From a virus: a DNA stretch of 27,740 bases. Shown here one piece after another: positions 16,130 to 25,000 of the stretch; positions within the stretch are counted from its first letter, which is position 1, and every line of letters starts with the position of its first letter. The stretch is taken from positions 1 to 27,740 of the IMG/VR virus record IMGVR_UViG_3300011113_000591; one strand, written 5' to 3'. Position numbers and translations under genes: made by a program. A model generated the notes under the pieces. It had not been told where the DNA came from and did no database searches. It worked only from the letters and a program-made list of their open reading frames with translations.

Positions 16130-16867
16130 ATGACCGAATTTAAACTCCCTACTGAAACTATTTTATTACCTTCCCAAGGTAAAATCTACCCCAGTGATAA
16201 TCCACTTTCTTCAGGCAAAGTAGAAGTAAAGTATATGACAGCCCGAGAAGAAGATATTCTTACTAATCAAAACTATATAAAACAGGGAACAGTAATAGAT
16301 AAACTTCTTCAATCTCTTATTGAAACCAAAATTAATTATGATGACTTGTTGATAGGAGATAAAAATGCTATTATGATGGCAGCTCGTATATTAGCATATG
16401 GGGGCAATTATGAATTTGAGTATGGGGGGGTTTCACAAAATATAGATTTATCCCTTATAGAACCTAAACCAATTCACCCTGATTATGAAAAAGCAGTAAG
16501 AAACGAATTTACTTATACTTTACCTCATTCTAAAAATGAAATTAAATTCAGATTACTTACCCATGGGGACGAAATAAAAATAGAAAAAGAAATAAAAGGT
16601 TTACAAAAAATAAATAAAGATCTTCAAAATGAAGTAACTGTTAGATTAAGCCAGATGATTATTTCAATTAATGGATTAACCGAAAGGAAAGATATTAATG
16701 ATTTTGTAAATAATTATTTTTTAGCTAAAGATGTTAGAGAATTTAGAAAATATTATAGTGAACTTACCCCTGATTTAAATTTTAAAATTTCTCTTGTTAA
16801 TTCTAATGGTGTAGAGGAGGACACTAATTTACCTATTGGGCTTAACTTTTTTTGGCCTGACATCTAA
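16130..16867 (+). CDS. Baseplate hub / tail assembly protein, gp26-like
   Basis: The 245-residue product opens LPTETILLPSQGKIYPSDNP, then SSGKVEVKYMTAREEDILTN at about 27-46, then VIDKLLQSLIETKINYDDLL and IGDKNAIMMAARILAYG. This is the conserved pattern of the T4 gp26-type baseplate family as it appears in cyanophages (LPS-x-G-x-x-Y, L-x-SG-x-v-e-x-k-y-M-T-a-reEdiLTn). The rest is helical with an acidic tail. T4 gp26 has 208 residues. It lies two genes after the tube and just before the tape measure, exactly where many phages place tail assembly chaperones that use a ribosomal frameshift. A T7 run near the end is a possible shift site into the next ORF. The normal stop is at 16865-16867. Confidence 0.75.
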   Translation: MTEFKLPTETILLPSQGKIYPSDNPLSSGKVEVKYMTAREEDILTNQNYIKQGTVIDKLLQSLIETKINYDDLLIGDKNAIMMAARILAYGGNYEFEYGGVSQNIDLSLIEPKPIHPDYEKAVRNEFTYTLPHSKNEIKFRLLTHGDEIKIEKEIKGLQKINKDLQNEVTVRLSQMIISINGLTERKDINDFVNNYFLAKDVREFRKYYSELTPDLNFKISLVNSNGVEEDTNLPIGLNFFWPDI

Positions 16868-17123
16868 TGATAGGATCAATATATTTAGTCAAATCCACGA
16901 AATAGTATTTCATGGGCAGGGAGGGTATAATTGGGAAACAATATATAATATGCCCATATGGTTAAGAAATTTTACATTTAATAAACTTAAATCCTATTAC
17001 GAAACCCAAAATAAATCCCAAGATGATATAGTAAAAGAAAATATTCAAACTCTTAAATCATCGAGTCCCCCAATTAAAAGCTCTAAAACTCCTACATACG
17101 TTACTAAAGCTATAAAAAAATAA
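16836..17123 (+). CDS. Overlapping downstream ORF, probable frameshift extension of the gp26-like gene
   Basis: This 95-codon stretch lies in the +1 (equivalently -2) frame relative to the gp26-like gene and overlaps its last 32 bases. It has no ATG near its start: the only candidate is TTG at 16836, and the frame is open upstream only to a TAG at 16812. The protein reads DRINIFSQIHEIVFHGQGGY, then a segment with MPIWLRNFTFNKLKSYYE, and ends in a Lys/Ser/Thr-rich tail. MPIWLRNFTFNKL resembles small T4-like proteins after gp26, including gp51-type hub assembly factors, and the whole resembles a G/GT pair. A shift at T7 (16847-16853) would give a fusion of about 330 residues. Independent initiation is also possible. 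Low confidence in function, better in reality. Confidence 0.6.
   Translation: MGLTFFGLTSNDRINIFSQIHEIVFHGQGGYNWETIYNMPIWLRNFTFNKLKSYYETQNKSQDDIVKENIQTLKSSSPPIKSSKTPTYVTKAIKK
16847..16853 (+). other. Candidate programmed frameshift site (T7)
   Basis: AAC TTT TTT TGG in the gp26-like frame: a homopolymer of seven T lies in the 52-base overlap between the TAG at 16812 and the stop at 16867. Slippage by -2 or +1 here leads into the downstream ORF (GGC CTG ACA). Confidence 0.5.
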
Positions 17124-17132
17124 TGTTTTTTA

Positions 17133-17142
17133 ATATTTATTA
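17133..17142 (+). promoter_or_regulatory. Near-exact ATATTTATAA motif before the tape measure gene
   Basis: ATATTTATTA matches 9 of 10 bases and ends 4 bases before the ATG at 17147, the same short distance as at 2371. Confidence 0.45.
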
Positions 17143-17146
17143 ATAT

Positions 17147-19468
17147 ATGGCTAAGCAAAATAGTATAGCAAATGAACTAAAAGAGTTTAATAAAGAAGCT
17201 ACTTCTTTAGCCTCAGCTCTGCAAGATGTAACAAAAGCATTAAAAGAAAATGCTCAAACCGCTTCTAGATTTACAGGAGAAACCGCAGAAGCTTATTTAG
17301 AATCTGGTAAAGATGCAATAAATTTAGCTAAACAATTACAAGGATATACTTCTAAACAACTTAAAAATAAACAAGAAGAAAATAAATTTCAAAAGTTAAT
17401 AGATAAAACTCAACAAAATCAATCAAGGACTTTAGCTAGAATATCCTATTTAGAAGATAAAAGATTAAAAGCTTCTAAAGAAGAACAAGCATATATTGAT
17501 AAAGCCTTAAAAGGTCTCTCAGCTCAAGCTGACCATATTGATGATAGTTTAAAAAGTGCTAAAAAACTCCAAAAGGTTTTTGAAGATATTAGTGCTAAAA
17601 CTAAATTCTTTGATAATATGGCTGAACTAGTAAATAGTATTCCTATATTATCATTAGTATTAAAAGAATTCCAAAATGCTTCAGATGCAGCTCGTGAGGC
17701 TGCTATTAATGGAAAAAATGCTTTTTTAGCGGGTGCCAAAGAATTTATAAATGCTTTAGGCAAATTAAGTTTAAGTCTTATTATAGGTAAAGCAGTAGGT
17801 GCTATAGTAGATGCACAAAAACGCACAGTGCAAATAAGTAGACAATTAGGAGTCTCAAATGCCGAATCTGCTCAACTATATAATAATATGGTAAATAGTT
17901 CTTTAGCATCTAAAGAATTATATTTTAATGCTGAAAGATATGCTGAAGCCCAAAAAACTATAAATGAAAGTTTAGGAACTAATGTTACTTTAAGTGAAGA
18001 TGCTGCCCAAAACTTTTCAGCTTTAGTTTATAGATTAGGTCTTTCTGCTGATGAAGCTAACAAAGTAAATGAATACACTAAGCTTATAGGAATTAATGCT
18101 ACAGATTTTACAGCCCAAGTTACAGTCCAAACTAAATTACTTAATGGGCAGAGAAAAATACAATTAAGTAACCAAACTATTTTAAAAGAAATATCTAATG
18201 CCTCTGCTCGTCTCCAAGTAACTTATAAAGCACAAAATAAAAGCTTAATAGATGCTGCATATTCAGCTAAAGAATTAGGTATGAATTTATCTGGGTTAGA
18301 AAAAATTCAAGCTTCATTACTTAATTTTGAAGAATCAATTTCGGCTGAATTGAGTGCAGAATTATTAACTGGAAGAAATCTTAATTTAGAACGAGCTCGA
18401 TTTTTTGCATTAAGTAATAATATAGCAGGAGTAGCTGAAGAATTAAAAAACCAAAATATAACTGCAACTAATTTTGGTCAAATGAATTACCTCCAGCAAG
18501 AAGCTATAGCAGGGGCGTTCGGGATGCAAGCTAATGAATTAGCAGAATCTTTAAGATTCCAAGAACAAATATCTAAACTTTCAGAAGAAAGTGGATATAG
18601 AGATGCTCAAAGTTTAGAAGATTTAAAACAAAGAATTTTATTAAAAGCTAAAGAAAAAGGAAGTATTCAAGAGGCTTTAACAGATGTAGGAGATGAGGAA
18701 CTTAGAAATCAACTAGAAGCTCTTACTGTAGAAGAGCAAATGAATGAAAAAATTATAAAAGAACAAGAAAAACTTATACAAGCTATAGGGCCCGAAGGGT
18801 TACAATTAACTCTTAATACATTGAATAAATCTGTAAGTGGGTTAATTACTGCTACCTATGTTCTAGCTGCGGCTTACGGAATAGGGCAATTAGGAAGAAT
18901 GATGGGGGGGTTAGGAAAAACTACCCTTCCTTCAGGGGCCTATGTTAGAGGAAATCAAGCATTTAGTAGCACTGGGATGGTTTTATCAGGGGCAGCTCGT
19001 AATAGTACTATAGGAGCTGCTAATAAAGTAAATCCATTTCGTTTTAGAGGAGCAGGAGCAGGTGCTTTAGGAATAGGGGGAGCCGTAGCAGGTAGTATGC
19101 TAGGGGGGGTTGCAGGTAGTGCTTTAACTGGAGCAAGTTTAGGAAGTATGTTTGGCCCATATGGTGCTTTAATTGGAGGAGCTTTAGGAGCCGGATATGG
19201 TCTTTTAAATGCTAATGATTTTATAATTAAACCTGATAGTAAACAAATTATTGTACCTTCCGCTGATGATACTATAATGGGGGTAAATGAAAAGAAAATA
19301 TCCTCAAAATCTGCAACCTCTGTTAATGATGATAGATTAAATAGAATAGAACAGGCAATTGAAAGAATGATTCAAGATAAACGTACACCAATTATGGTGC
19401 AAACAACAGCACGAATTAATTCAAGAGAATTATATAAAGCAATGGGTGTAGAATCATACCATAGCTAA
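17147..19468 (+). CDS. Tape measure protein
   Basis: The 773-residue protein is mostly long alpha-helix. Residues 1-160 are Lys/Glu/Gln-rich coil (NELKEFNKEATSLASALQDV, then later KLIDKTQQNQSRTLARISYL), with more helical stretches to about 590. A glycine/alanine-rich hydrophobic block follows at about 630-695 (GAGAGALGIGGAVAGSMLGG and onward), likely membrane-active, and then a charged C-terminus with RINSRELYKAMGVESY. This layout of long helices with a hydrophobic C-terminal segment is that of tail tape measure proteins, which set tail length and help DNA entry. T4 gp29 is 590 residues, so the tail may be longer. It follows the gp26-like/frameshift pair directly, as tape measure genes usually do after their chaperones. 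Confidence 0.85.
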   Translation: MAKQNSIANELKEFNKEATSLASALQDVTKALKENAQTASRFTGETAEAYLESGKDAINLAKQLQGYTSKQLKNKQEENKFQKLIDKTQQNQSRTLARISYLEDKRLKASKEEQAYIDKALKGLSAQADHIDDSLKSAKKLQKVFEDISAKTKFFDNMAELVNSIPILSLVLKEFQNASDAAREAAINGKNAFLAGAKEFINALGKLSLSLIIGKAVGAIVDAQKRTVQISRQLGVSNAESAQLYNNMVNSSLASKELYFNAERYAEAQKTINESLGTNVTLSEDAAQNFSALVYRLGLSADEANKVNEYTKLIGINATDFTAQVTVQTKLLNGQRKIQLSNQTILKEISNASARLQVTYKAQNKSLIDAAYSAKELGMNLSGLEKIQASLLNFEESISAELSAELLTGRNLNLERARFFALSNNIAGVAEELKNQNITATNFGQMNYLQQEAIAGAFGMQANELAESLRFQEQISKLSEESGYRDAQSLEDLKQRILLKAKEKGSIQEALTDVGDEELRNQLEALTVEEQMNEKIIKEQEKLIQAIGPEGLQLTLNTLNKSVSGLITATYVLAAAYGIGQLGRMMGGLGKTTLPSGAYVRGNQAFSSTGMVLSGAARNSTIGAANKVNPFRFRGAGAGALGIGGAVAGSMLGGVAGSALTGASLGSMFGPYGALIGGALGAGYGLLNANDFIIKPDSKQIIVPSADDTIMGVNEKKISSKSATSVNDDRLNRIEQAIERMIQDKRTPIMVQTTARINSRELYKAMGVESYHS

Positions 19469-19477
19469 ACTTTTTAT

Positions 19478-19487
19478 ATATTTATAA
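19478..19487 (+). promoter_or_regulatory. ATATTTATAA motif, candidate late promoter
   Basis: An exact copy 32 bases before the ATG at 19520. It shares ATATTTATAATAAAA with the copy at 15162. It would drive the small 76-residue gene and the baseplate genes after it. Confidence 0.58.
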
Positions 19488-19519
19488 TAAAAAACTTTAA
19501 CCTTTAAATTTTAAAAATT

Positions 19520-19750
19520 ATGGCAACAAATTTAAGAGATAGACTAGAAACTAATGGAAGTTTACTTTCTAATTTAGATGGAGGAACACCTATAAGTACT
19601 AATAATGGAGCAGTAAATAATGGGTTAACACCTATTAATAATACTTTTAATAACGGAACTTATTTAGATACTTTATTAGCAAGTGGAACATTTAATCCTT
19701 TAAGAGCTTCAGACCCTACTAATCCTGGCCCTCGTGTTGGAGGTATTTAA
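19520..19750 (+). CDS. Small Asn/Gly/Thr-rich protein of unknown function
   Basis: This 76-residue protein is not recognised. It is low in charge and rich in Asn, Gly and Thr (NGSLLSNLDGGTPISTNNGA, then NNTFNNGTYLDTLL), with a Pro-rich C-terminus ending DPTNPGPRVGGI. It is probably extended or disordered, like a structural linker. It has no cysteine and no membrane segment. It starts a transcription unit with the ATATTTATAA motif upstream and lies 13 bases before the large baseplate/tube gene, suggesting a small baseplate component, though this is inference only. Confidence 0.6.
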   Translation: MATNLRDRLETNGSLLSNLDGGTPISTNNGAVNNGLTPINNTFNNGTYLDTLLASGTFNPLRASDPTNPGPRVGGI

Positions 19751-19763
19751 TATACCAAAATAA

Positions 19764-21620
19764 ATGTCTTTAATATTAGCTCAATCTACAGAGACTAATT
19801 TTAAAAGTCTTAAATATGGGCAAGATCGATTAAACAGTCTTGGGGGGGCAAGTCTAGGAGGAGGAAACAGTGGTCAACCCTATATAATCAAAGATATACC
19901 CTCAGGAAATCAATTACCTGGTAGATTATTTGGACAAGGTTACCCAGGTACTGATTTTTTATTTAGGGGTGGGGCTATTATTTTACAAAGTTCTTTAGAT
20001 GATGTTAAAAGATTAGGTTCATGGCTTTTTGCTCCTAGTAATCCTTTAAATGGAGTTTTATTTACAGCTAAACAAAATTTATTATCTAACAGTGCTGTTC
20101 GAACTCAAACTAGTGGAATTTTTAATGAAGGATTTTATAATCCTTTATCTACATTAGCCCAAGCTGGATTAGTAGCATTTGGAGGACATTTAAATAAACA
20201 AGGTAATCCTTTTACTCAAACTGGGGCATATGCCCAAAGTGATAGGTTATATTATAAAAAAATAGGTAATGCTGATACAAAGGATAATAGATTAGTAGGT
20301 TTATTTGCTTATAAAATTTTAACCTCACCACTGTCTAATATAGTTTCTGTTTCTAATAAAAAAGATAATAATATTTCAGATAATTCTATTAGTATTTTAA
20401 CTTATAGGGGTGGACCAGATGCGATTTCCTTAAATGGTAGTGGAACTAACATTAGATTTGCTACTGGACCTACTCAGGGTTCATCTAGAACAGGTGATAA
20501 TAATCCTGTAATTAAAGATAACCCTTATACTCTTAATGGAGATGAAATTAGTAAATTAGGAGATGATACAAATGGTGTAGGAAAAAATATTGCTTCTCCT
20601 AAAATTGTAAATTTTAGAACCAAATTAAGAAATAAAATAGCTTCTACTTCAGGAGTAAACCCAACCACCCCGGGTTATACAACTAAAAATATAGAAAATA
20701 GAGTAGGCCTGGGTAGCCCAGGCCAACGTGCTAATAAAGACTATAGTTCATATACTGGGGGAGTAAGTTATAATGATAAAGCAATAAAGGCATTAGACCA
20801 AATAACAGCTCTACCTATATATCAAAGTGAAAATATACAATCTGAAGTAGGACCTGGAAAGGCAAACACAAATGATTTAGTTACATTTGCTATAGCAGCT
20901 ATTAAGACAACTGAACCAAATACAAAAGACTTTATACATTTTAGAGCATTTATAGATTCCTTTGATGATAGTTATACATCAAATTGGAATTCTGCTCAAT
21001 ATTTAGGAAGAGGTGAACAGTTTTATACATATTCTAGATTTGATAGAACCATAACTATGACTTTTAAAGTTGTGGCCCAATCAAGGCAAGAATTGCTTAT
21101 GATGTATGCCAAACTTAATTTTTTAGCTTCTAATTTAGCCCCGGATTACACCCCAAAAGGGTATATGGCTGGATCTTTAGTTCAAATAACTGTTGGAGAT
21201 TATATAAAAAATCAAACAGGGTTTATTGCTAGTTTAAGACTTTCAATTCCTCAAGAATCACCTTGGGAAATTAATATAAACGATACTGGAGATTTTGAAC
21301 AAGGAGGATTAGGGCAATTACCTCATATTATTGAAGTTAATATGACATTTACTCCTATTCATAACTTTGCAGTAAGAAAACAAGAGTTAACTTTAAATAC
21401 AGACAAAATAACCACAGGATATGGAACCCAAAAATATATATTAAATAATTTAACTCCTTCTTCTACTATTGGGAATAATAACCCCCCTAGTACTACTAAT
21501 TCCCCACAAACTGCTCAACAATTATCATTTGATCCTCCTAATCCAATATATAAACAACCTCTTAAACCTACCATCCCTATAGAGAATAGACCCTCACCAG
21601 TTTTTAATCCTAATTTTTAA
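19764..21620 (+). CDS. Large baseplate / tail-tube-associated structural protein
   Basis: The 618-residue protein begins with a Gly/Gln-rich region (LGGASLGGGNSGQPYIIKDI, then QLPGRLFGQGYPGTDFLFRG) and has a long Asn/Ser-rich middle. Its most conserved-looking part is at about 370-530: DFIHFRAFIDSFDDSYTSNW, then EQFYTYSRFDRTITMTFKVV, then LMMYAKLNFLASNLAPDY. This is a beta-rich domain like those in baseplate tube-initiation proteins (T4 gp48/gp54-type), but I cannot assign it to one. The C-terminus is Pro/Thr/Asn-rich and probably disordered. Between the tape measure and gp53-like genes it is most likely a tube-to-baseplate adaptor. The start is 13 bases after the preceding stop, with no Shine-Dalgarno motif. 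A G7 tract lies at 19842-19848. Confidence 0.65.
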   Translation: MSLILAQSTETNFKSLKYGQDRLNSLGGASLGGGNSGQPYIIKDIPSGNQLPGRLFGQGYPGTDFLFRGGAIILQSSLDDVKRLGSWLFAPSNPLNGVLFTAKQNLLSNSAVRTQTSGIFNEGFYNPLSTLAQAGLVAFGGHLNKQGNPFTQTGAYAQSDRLYYKKIGNADTKDNRLVGLFAYKILTSPLSNIVSVSNKKDNNISDNSISILTYRGGPDAISLNGSGTNIRFATGPTQGSSRTGDNNPVIKDNPYTLNGDEISKLGDDTNGVGKNIASPKIVNFRTKLRNKIASTSGVNPTTPGYTTKNIENRVGLGSPGQRANKDYSSYTGGVSYNDKAIKALDQITALPIYQSENIQSEVGPGKANTNDLVTFAIAAIKTTEPNTKDFIHFRAFIDSFDDSYTSNWNSAQYLGRGEQFYTYSRFDRTITMTFKVVAQSRQELLMMYAKLNFLASNLAPDYTPKGYMAGSLVQITVGDYIKNQTGFIASLRLSIPQESPWEININDTGDFEQGGLGQLPHIIEVNMTFTPIHNFAVRKQELTLNTDKITTGYGTQKYILNNLTPSSTIGNNNPPSTTNSPQTAQQLSFDPPNPIYKQPLKPTIPIENRPSPVFNPNF

Positions 21621-21625
21621 TTAAA

Positions 21626-21934
21626 GTGAATCGTTATTTAAACATACCTATTATTAAGTCATTAAGTGGGAAACAGATATATGCCACATCTCGTTACCCT
21701 GAAATACCTTTGTCTGTAAATGACATATATGTTTACACCACACAAGGTGATAGATACGATTTATTAGCATTAAATTACTACGGGGATTCTTCATTGTGGT
21801 GGGTTATAGCTATTGCTAATCCTAATATTAGTTTAGGAACATTAGTTATACCTGAAGGTGTACAAATTAGAATACCCAGTAATGCAGTAAATATAATAAG
21901 TGAATTTAAATTAATTAACCAAATAGTTATATGA
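21626..21934 (+). CDS. Baseplate wedge protein, gp53-like (LysM-like)
   Basis: The 102-residue protein starts at GTG (21626), 5 bases after the previous stop. It contains VYTTQGDRYDLLALNYYGDS followed by SLWWVIAIANPN and ends near VIPEGVQIRIP. That order, GD-x-x-D-x-LA-x-x-YYGD-x-x-LWW-x-IA-x-AN then i-p-G-x-x-x-i-P, is the LysM-like pattern of T4 gp53 baseplate wedge proteins and of small tail proteins such as P2 gpX. At about half the length of T4 gp53 (196), it is a near-minimal version. The stop overlaps the ATG of the hub gene (ATGA), pointing to coupled translation and stoichiometric baseplate assembly. Confidence 0.75.
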   Translation: MNRYLNIPIIKSLSGKQIYATSRYPEIPLSVNDIYVYTTQGDRYDLLALNYYGDSSLWWVIAIANPNISLGTLVIPEGVQIRIPSNAVNIISEFKLINQIVI

Positions 21935-24900
21935 CCGGAAATATTGTAGGAGAACCAATAGATGAATTCGTAGCTAAACAAATAGATACCCGCCAAAAAA
22001 TATATGGGGGAGGATATAATAACATAAGAACCCCTCAACAATTAGTATTTTTTAACTCTAGAACATCTTTTGTTAAACTTCTATCTTCAGTAGATATAAA
22101 AGAAGATTTTAAACCAAATAGTGAAGAGTTAAAAGAAATAATAAAAGAATATAAGGGTAATAAATTAGCTCAAAATTTTATATTATTTAATGGAGTATCA
22201 TCTTTACCTACTACTACCCCTCCTTTTCTTAGTAGTTATTTACTTAACAATTATCAAAATTATGCCTATGGTATGGGTGGGTATGAGCAAGGTTTACGTC
22301 CTATGCCTGGCATTATTTCAATTAATGTAAAAAGTGAAACTAGAGGATCATTAAAAACCGCTACTATAAATTTAAAAGCCTGGAATAGGGTTCAATTTGA
22401 GATAATTGATGTTTTGTATTTAAGATTAGGATATACACTTTTATTAGAATGGGGTAATAATATTTATTTTGCAGACCCAACCACCCCAGATAAATTTGAA
22501 TCTACTCCCCTTAGCTTAGAAACTGATTTTCTACAACCCACAGGAGATAAAGTTGATTATGAAACTATATTAGAAAAAATACAAAATAATAGACAAATAT
22601 CATATGGTAATTATGATGCTTTGGTTGGGAGGATAGTTAATTTTACCTGGGAAGCTAATATTGATGGAAGTTATGACATTATTATAATACTAAGAAGTAT
22701 AGGAGATGTTATAGAATCTATAAAAGCTAATAGTTTAATAACAGATACTACACAAGTATCATTACCTACCTCTCCCCAAACAAATCCAAATCGTTTTCAA
22801 CGACTTAATGCAAATGCCGCTTCTGATAATACTAGAGTAGTTAATAAAAATGCTGAAATAAGTAAAGAGTTAGCTAATCAAAATATATTACTTGCAACTG
22901 ATATAAGTCCTTTAGAATTAGTTACTTCTACTGAAATAGGTAATGAATTAAATAAGGCTTTTTTTAACTTGAAGGGATTAGAAAAGGTTGTTTTAAAAAA
23001 AGATATTTTAGATCGGGTAGTAGCTTATAACGCGGATTGGGATAAAAGTACAACTGGAAACACATATATATCTCAAAAATATAATACTCCTTCTTCTAGT
23101 GATCCTTCTACAAGTGTTTCATCTATGGAGTGCTATATACGATTAGGATCTTTATTATATTTTATAAAAGAAAAAGTTATTTTTAAATATAAAAGTAAGA
23201 GTACTAAAAGTGCTTTAAAATTTGATTTAGATAATGATACAAACTTAATATATGATCCTAGAAATACTATAAGTTTTGACCCTACAGTTTGTTTAATTAA
23301 ACGTACATTTAAAAATAAAAATTCAAATGTTGAATATATATATGGTTCTTTATGTGATGATTTTGCATCTAGTTACAAAAATACAGCACATGTTTTAAAT
23401 ATATATGTAAATTTTAATTGTATAGCTTCATACTTAAACCCAGTTAATAATTCAACTGATGGTAGGGTATTGCTTATAGATTTTTTAAATTCAATTTTAA
23501 CTAATATAAGTAGAGCTTTAGGAGGGATAAATAATTTATATGCTTATATAGAAGAAGAAACTATTACTGTCAAGATTTTAGATCAAACCCCCCTTTATAA
23601 TAAAAAAGATATTTTAACAAAATTAAATAAAACTTCTTCTTTAATCCCCCCTATTATATTATTAGGATATACTTCTACTAGTGATGAGCCAAATATAGTT
23701 AAAACCAATTTTGTTAAAAATTTTAGTATTAAAACTTCTATAACTCCTCAATTAGCTAGTATGTTAACTATTGGTGCCCAAGCTCGTAGTTTAATAGTAG
23801 GAGAAGAAGCTACAGCTTTATCTACGCTAAATAATGGTTTAATTGATAGAGTTAAATATGAAGTTATAAATGCTGACGAAAAAGATAATGCTAATACTAA
23901 TATTGAGGTAAAATATCCTAATATTAGCAAGGCATTTTATACACAAAGAAATTCATTAGCATACATAAAACAAGATAACGAATATACGTCTAATATTCCT
24001 ACTTTTACTTATAATGATGTAACTAAATATACTCAAATACAAATAGATTTTATTAACTATAATCAATCTAAAGAAGCCATTAAATCCAAAACATCCTCAG
24101 GTCAAATTGGTTATATACCTGTTAGTTTAAATTTAGAATTAGATGGAATTTCAGGATTAAAAATTTACAATGGTTTAAATGTAGAAACTAGATTTTTACC
24201 ATCCCAATATCCTGATACTATGGATTTTATCATTATAAATTTATCTCATGATGTAATTAATAATGTATGGACTACTAAATTAGAAACTATTATGGTCCCT
24301 AAAGATCCAAATCCTACGGATGAAGAAGAAAATGTAAATGTTGAAATTAGTAGTGGTGGAGGAACAGTAAGCCCTGATACATTTAATACTTTAAAAGAAT
24401 TTTTTAATATTATATTAAAAGGAGAAAGTGCAAATTATAATAGTTATAATTGGTTTAAAAAAAGATCTCCTAATACAGGGAGGGAAGGATTAGTTTCTGT
24501 TATAAATCAAACTAATAAATCAAAGAATCTAATGCCTGAATTAGAAGAAAGATATATTAGTGATCTTACAATAGGAGAAATAAAAACATTTATGAATGCA
24601 AATTTTACAAAATCCCCATCCACCGGAAGAAATACTGAAGGACAAACCAAAAATCAATTATATGCTGTAGGACGTTATCAATTAACCCCTGTAACTTTTT
24701 ATAGTTTAACCCAAAGCAAAAAATCAGATGTTACGTTTAATCCTGCATTACAAGATGAATTAGGTAAAGCACTTTTAAAATCTAAACCATCTATTAATGA
24801 TTATTTAAATAATGGAAAGGGTTTAGGCAATGCCGTTGTAGGTTTATCCCAAATCTATTCTAGTATTCCAACAAATGCAAATAATAAAAGCTATTACTCT

Positions 24901-24990
24901 AATGAAACGGCAACAATATCTTTTGATACTGCTAAAAATGCTTTAGAAAAATTATATAGATCAATTCAAGCAAAAAAAATAACATTATAA
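21931..24990 (+). CDS. Baseplate hub protein with C-terminal lysozyme-like domain
   Basis: The 1019-residue product is a long beta-rich hub protein. Its first part holds [20 protein letters not shown], then [20 protein letters not shown] and [17 protein letters not shown], typical of hub proteins in T4-like environmental phages. The middle includes [11 protein letters not shown] and [13 protein letters not shown] and ends near [16 protein letters not shown] at about 760-780. From about 815 there is a different domain with [13 protein letters not shown], where Glu832 is a candidate catalytic residue, and [16 protein letters not shown] around 911-926, as in lysozyme or transglycosylase-like folds. 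I infer a gp27-gp5-like fusion: hub plus a peptidoglycan-cutting domain used at entry. No strong signal peptide is seen. The start overlaps the gp53-like stop. Confidence 0.72.
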   Translation: MTGNIVGEPIDEFVAKQIDTRQKIYGGGYNNIRTPQQLVFFNSRTSFVKLLSSVDIKEDFKPNSEELKEIIKEYKGNKLAQNFILFNGVSSLPTTTPPFLSSYLLNNYQNYAYGMGGYEQGLRPMPGIISINVKSETRGSLKTATINLKAWNRVQFEIIDVLYLRLGYTLLLEWGNNIYFADPTTPDKFESTPLSLETDFLQPTGDKVDYETILEKIQNNRQISYGNYDALVGRIVNFTWEANIDGSYDIIIILRSIGDVIESIKANSLITDTTQVSLPTSPQTNPNRFQRLNANAASDNTRVVNKNAEISKELANQNILLATDISPLELVTSTEIGNELNKAFFNLKGLEKVVLKKDILDRVVAYNADWDKSTTGNTYISQKYNTPSSSDPSTSVSSMECYIRLGSLLYFIKEKVIFKYKSKSTKSALKFDLDNDTNLIYDPRNTISFDPTVCLIKRTFKNKNSNVEYIYGSLCDDFASSYKNTAHVLNIYVNFNCIASYLNPVNNSTDGRVLLIDFLNSILTNISRALGGINNLYAYIEEETITVKILDQTPLYNKKDILTKLNKTSSLIPPIILLGYTSTSDEPNIVKTNFVKNFSIKTSITPQLASMLTIGAQARSLIVGEEATALSTLNNGLIDRVKYEVINADEKDNANTNIEVKYPNISKAFYTQRNSLAYIKQDNEYTSNIPTFTYNDVTKYTQIQIDFINYNQSKEAIKSKTSSGQIGYIPVSLNLELDGISGLKIYNGLNVETRFLPSQYPDTMDFIIINLSHDVINNVWTTKLETIMVPKDPNPTDEEENVNVEISSGGGTVSPDTFNTLKEFFNIILKGESANYNSYNWFKKRSPNTGREGLVSVINQTNKSKNLMPELEERYISDLTIGEIKTFMNANFTKSPSTGRNTEGQTKNQLYAVGRYQLTPVTFYSLTQSKKSDVTFNPALQDELGKALLKSKPSINDYLNNGKGLGNAVVGLSQIYSSIPTNANNKSYYSNETATISFDTAKNALEKLYRSIQAKKITL

Positions 24991-25000
24991 TTTACAAAAA

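Noticed and set aside
24981-24990. AACATTATAA before the collagen-like fibre as another late promoter
   Set aside because: Only 7 of 10 bases fit the motif and it overlaps the hub stop codon; too weak to call.
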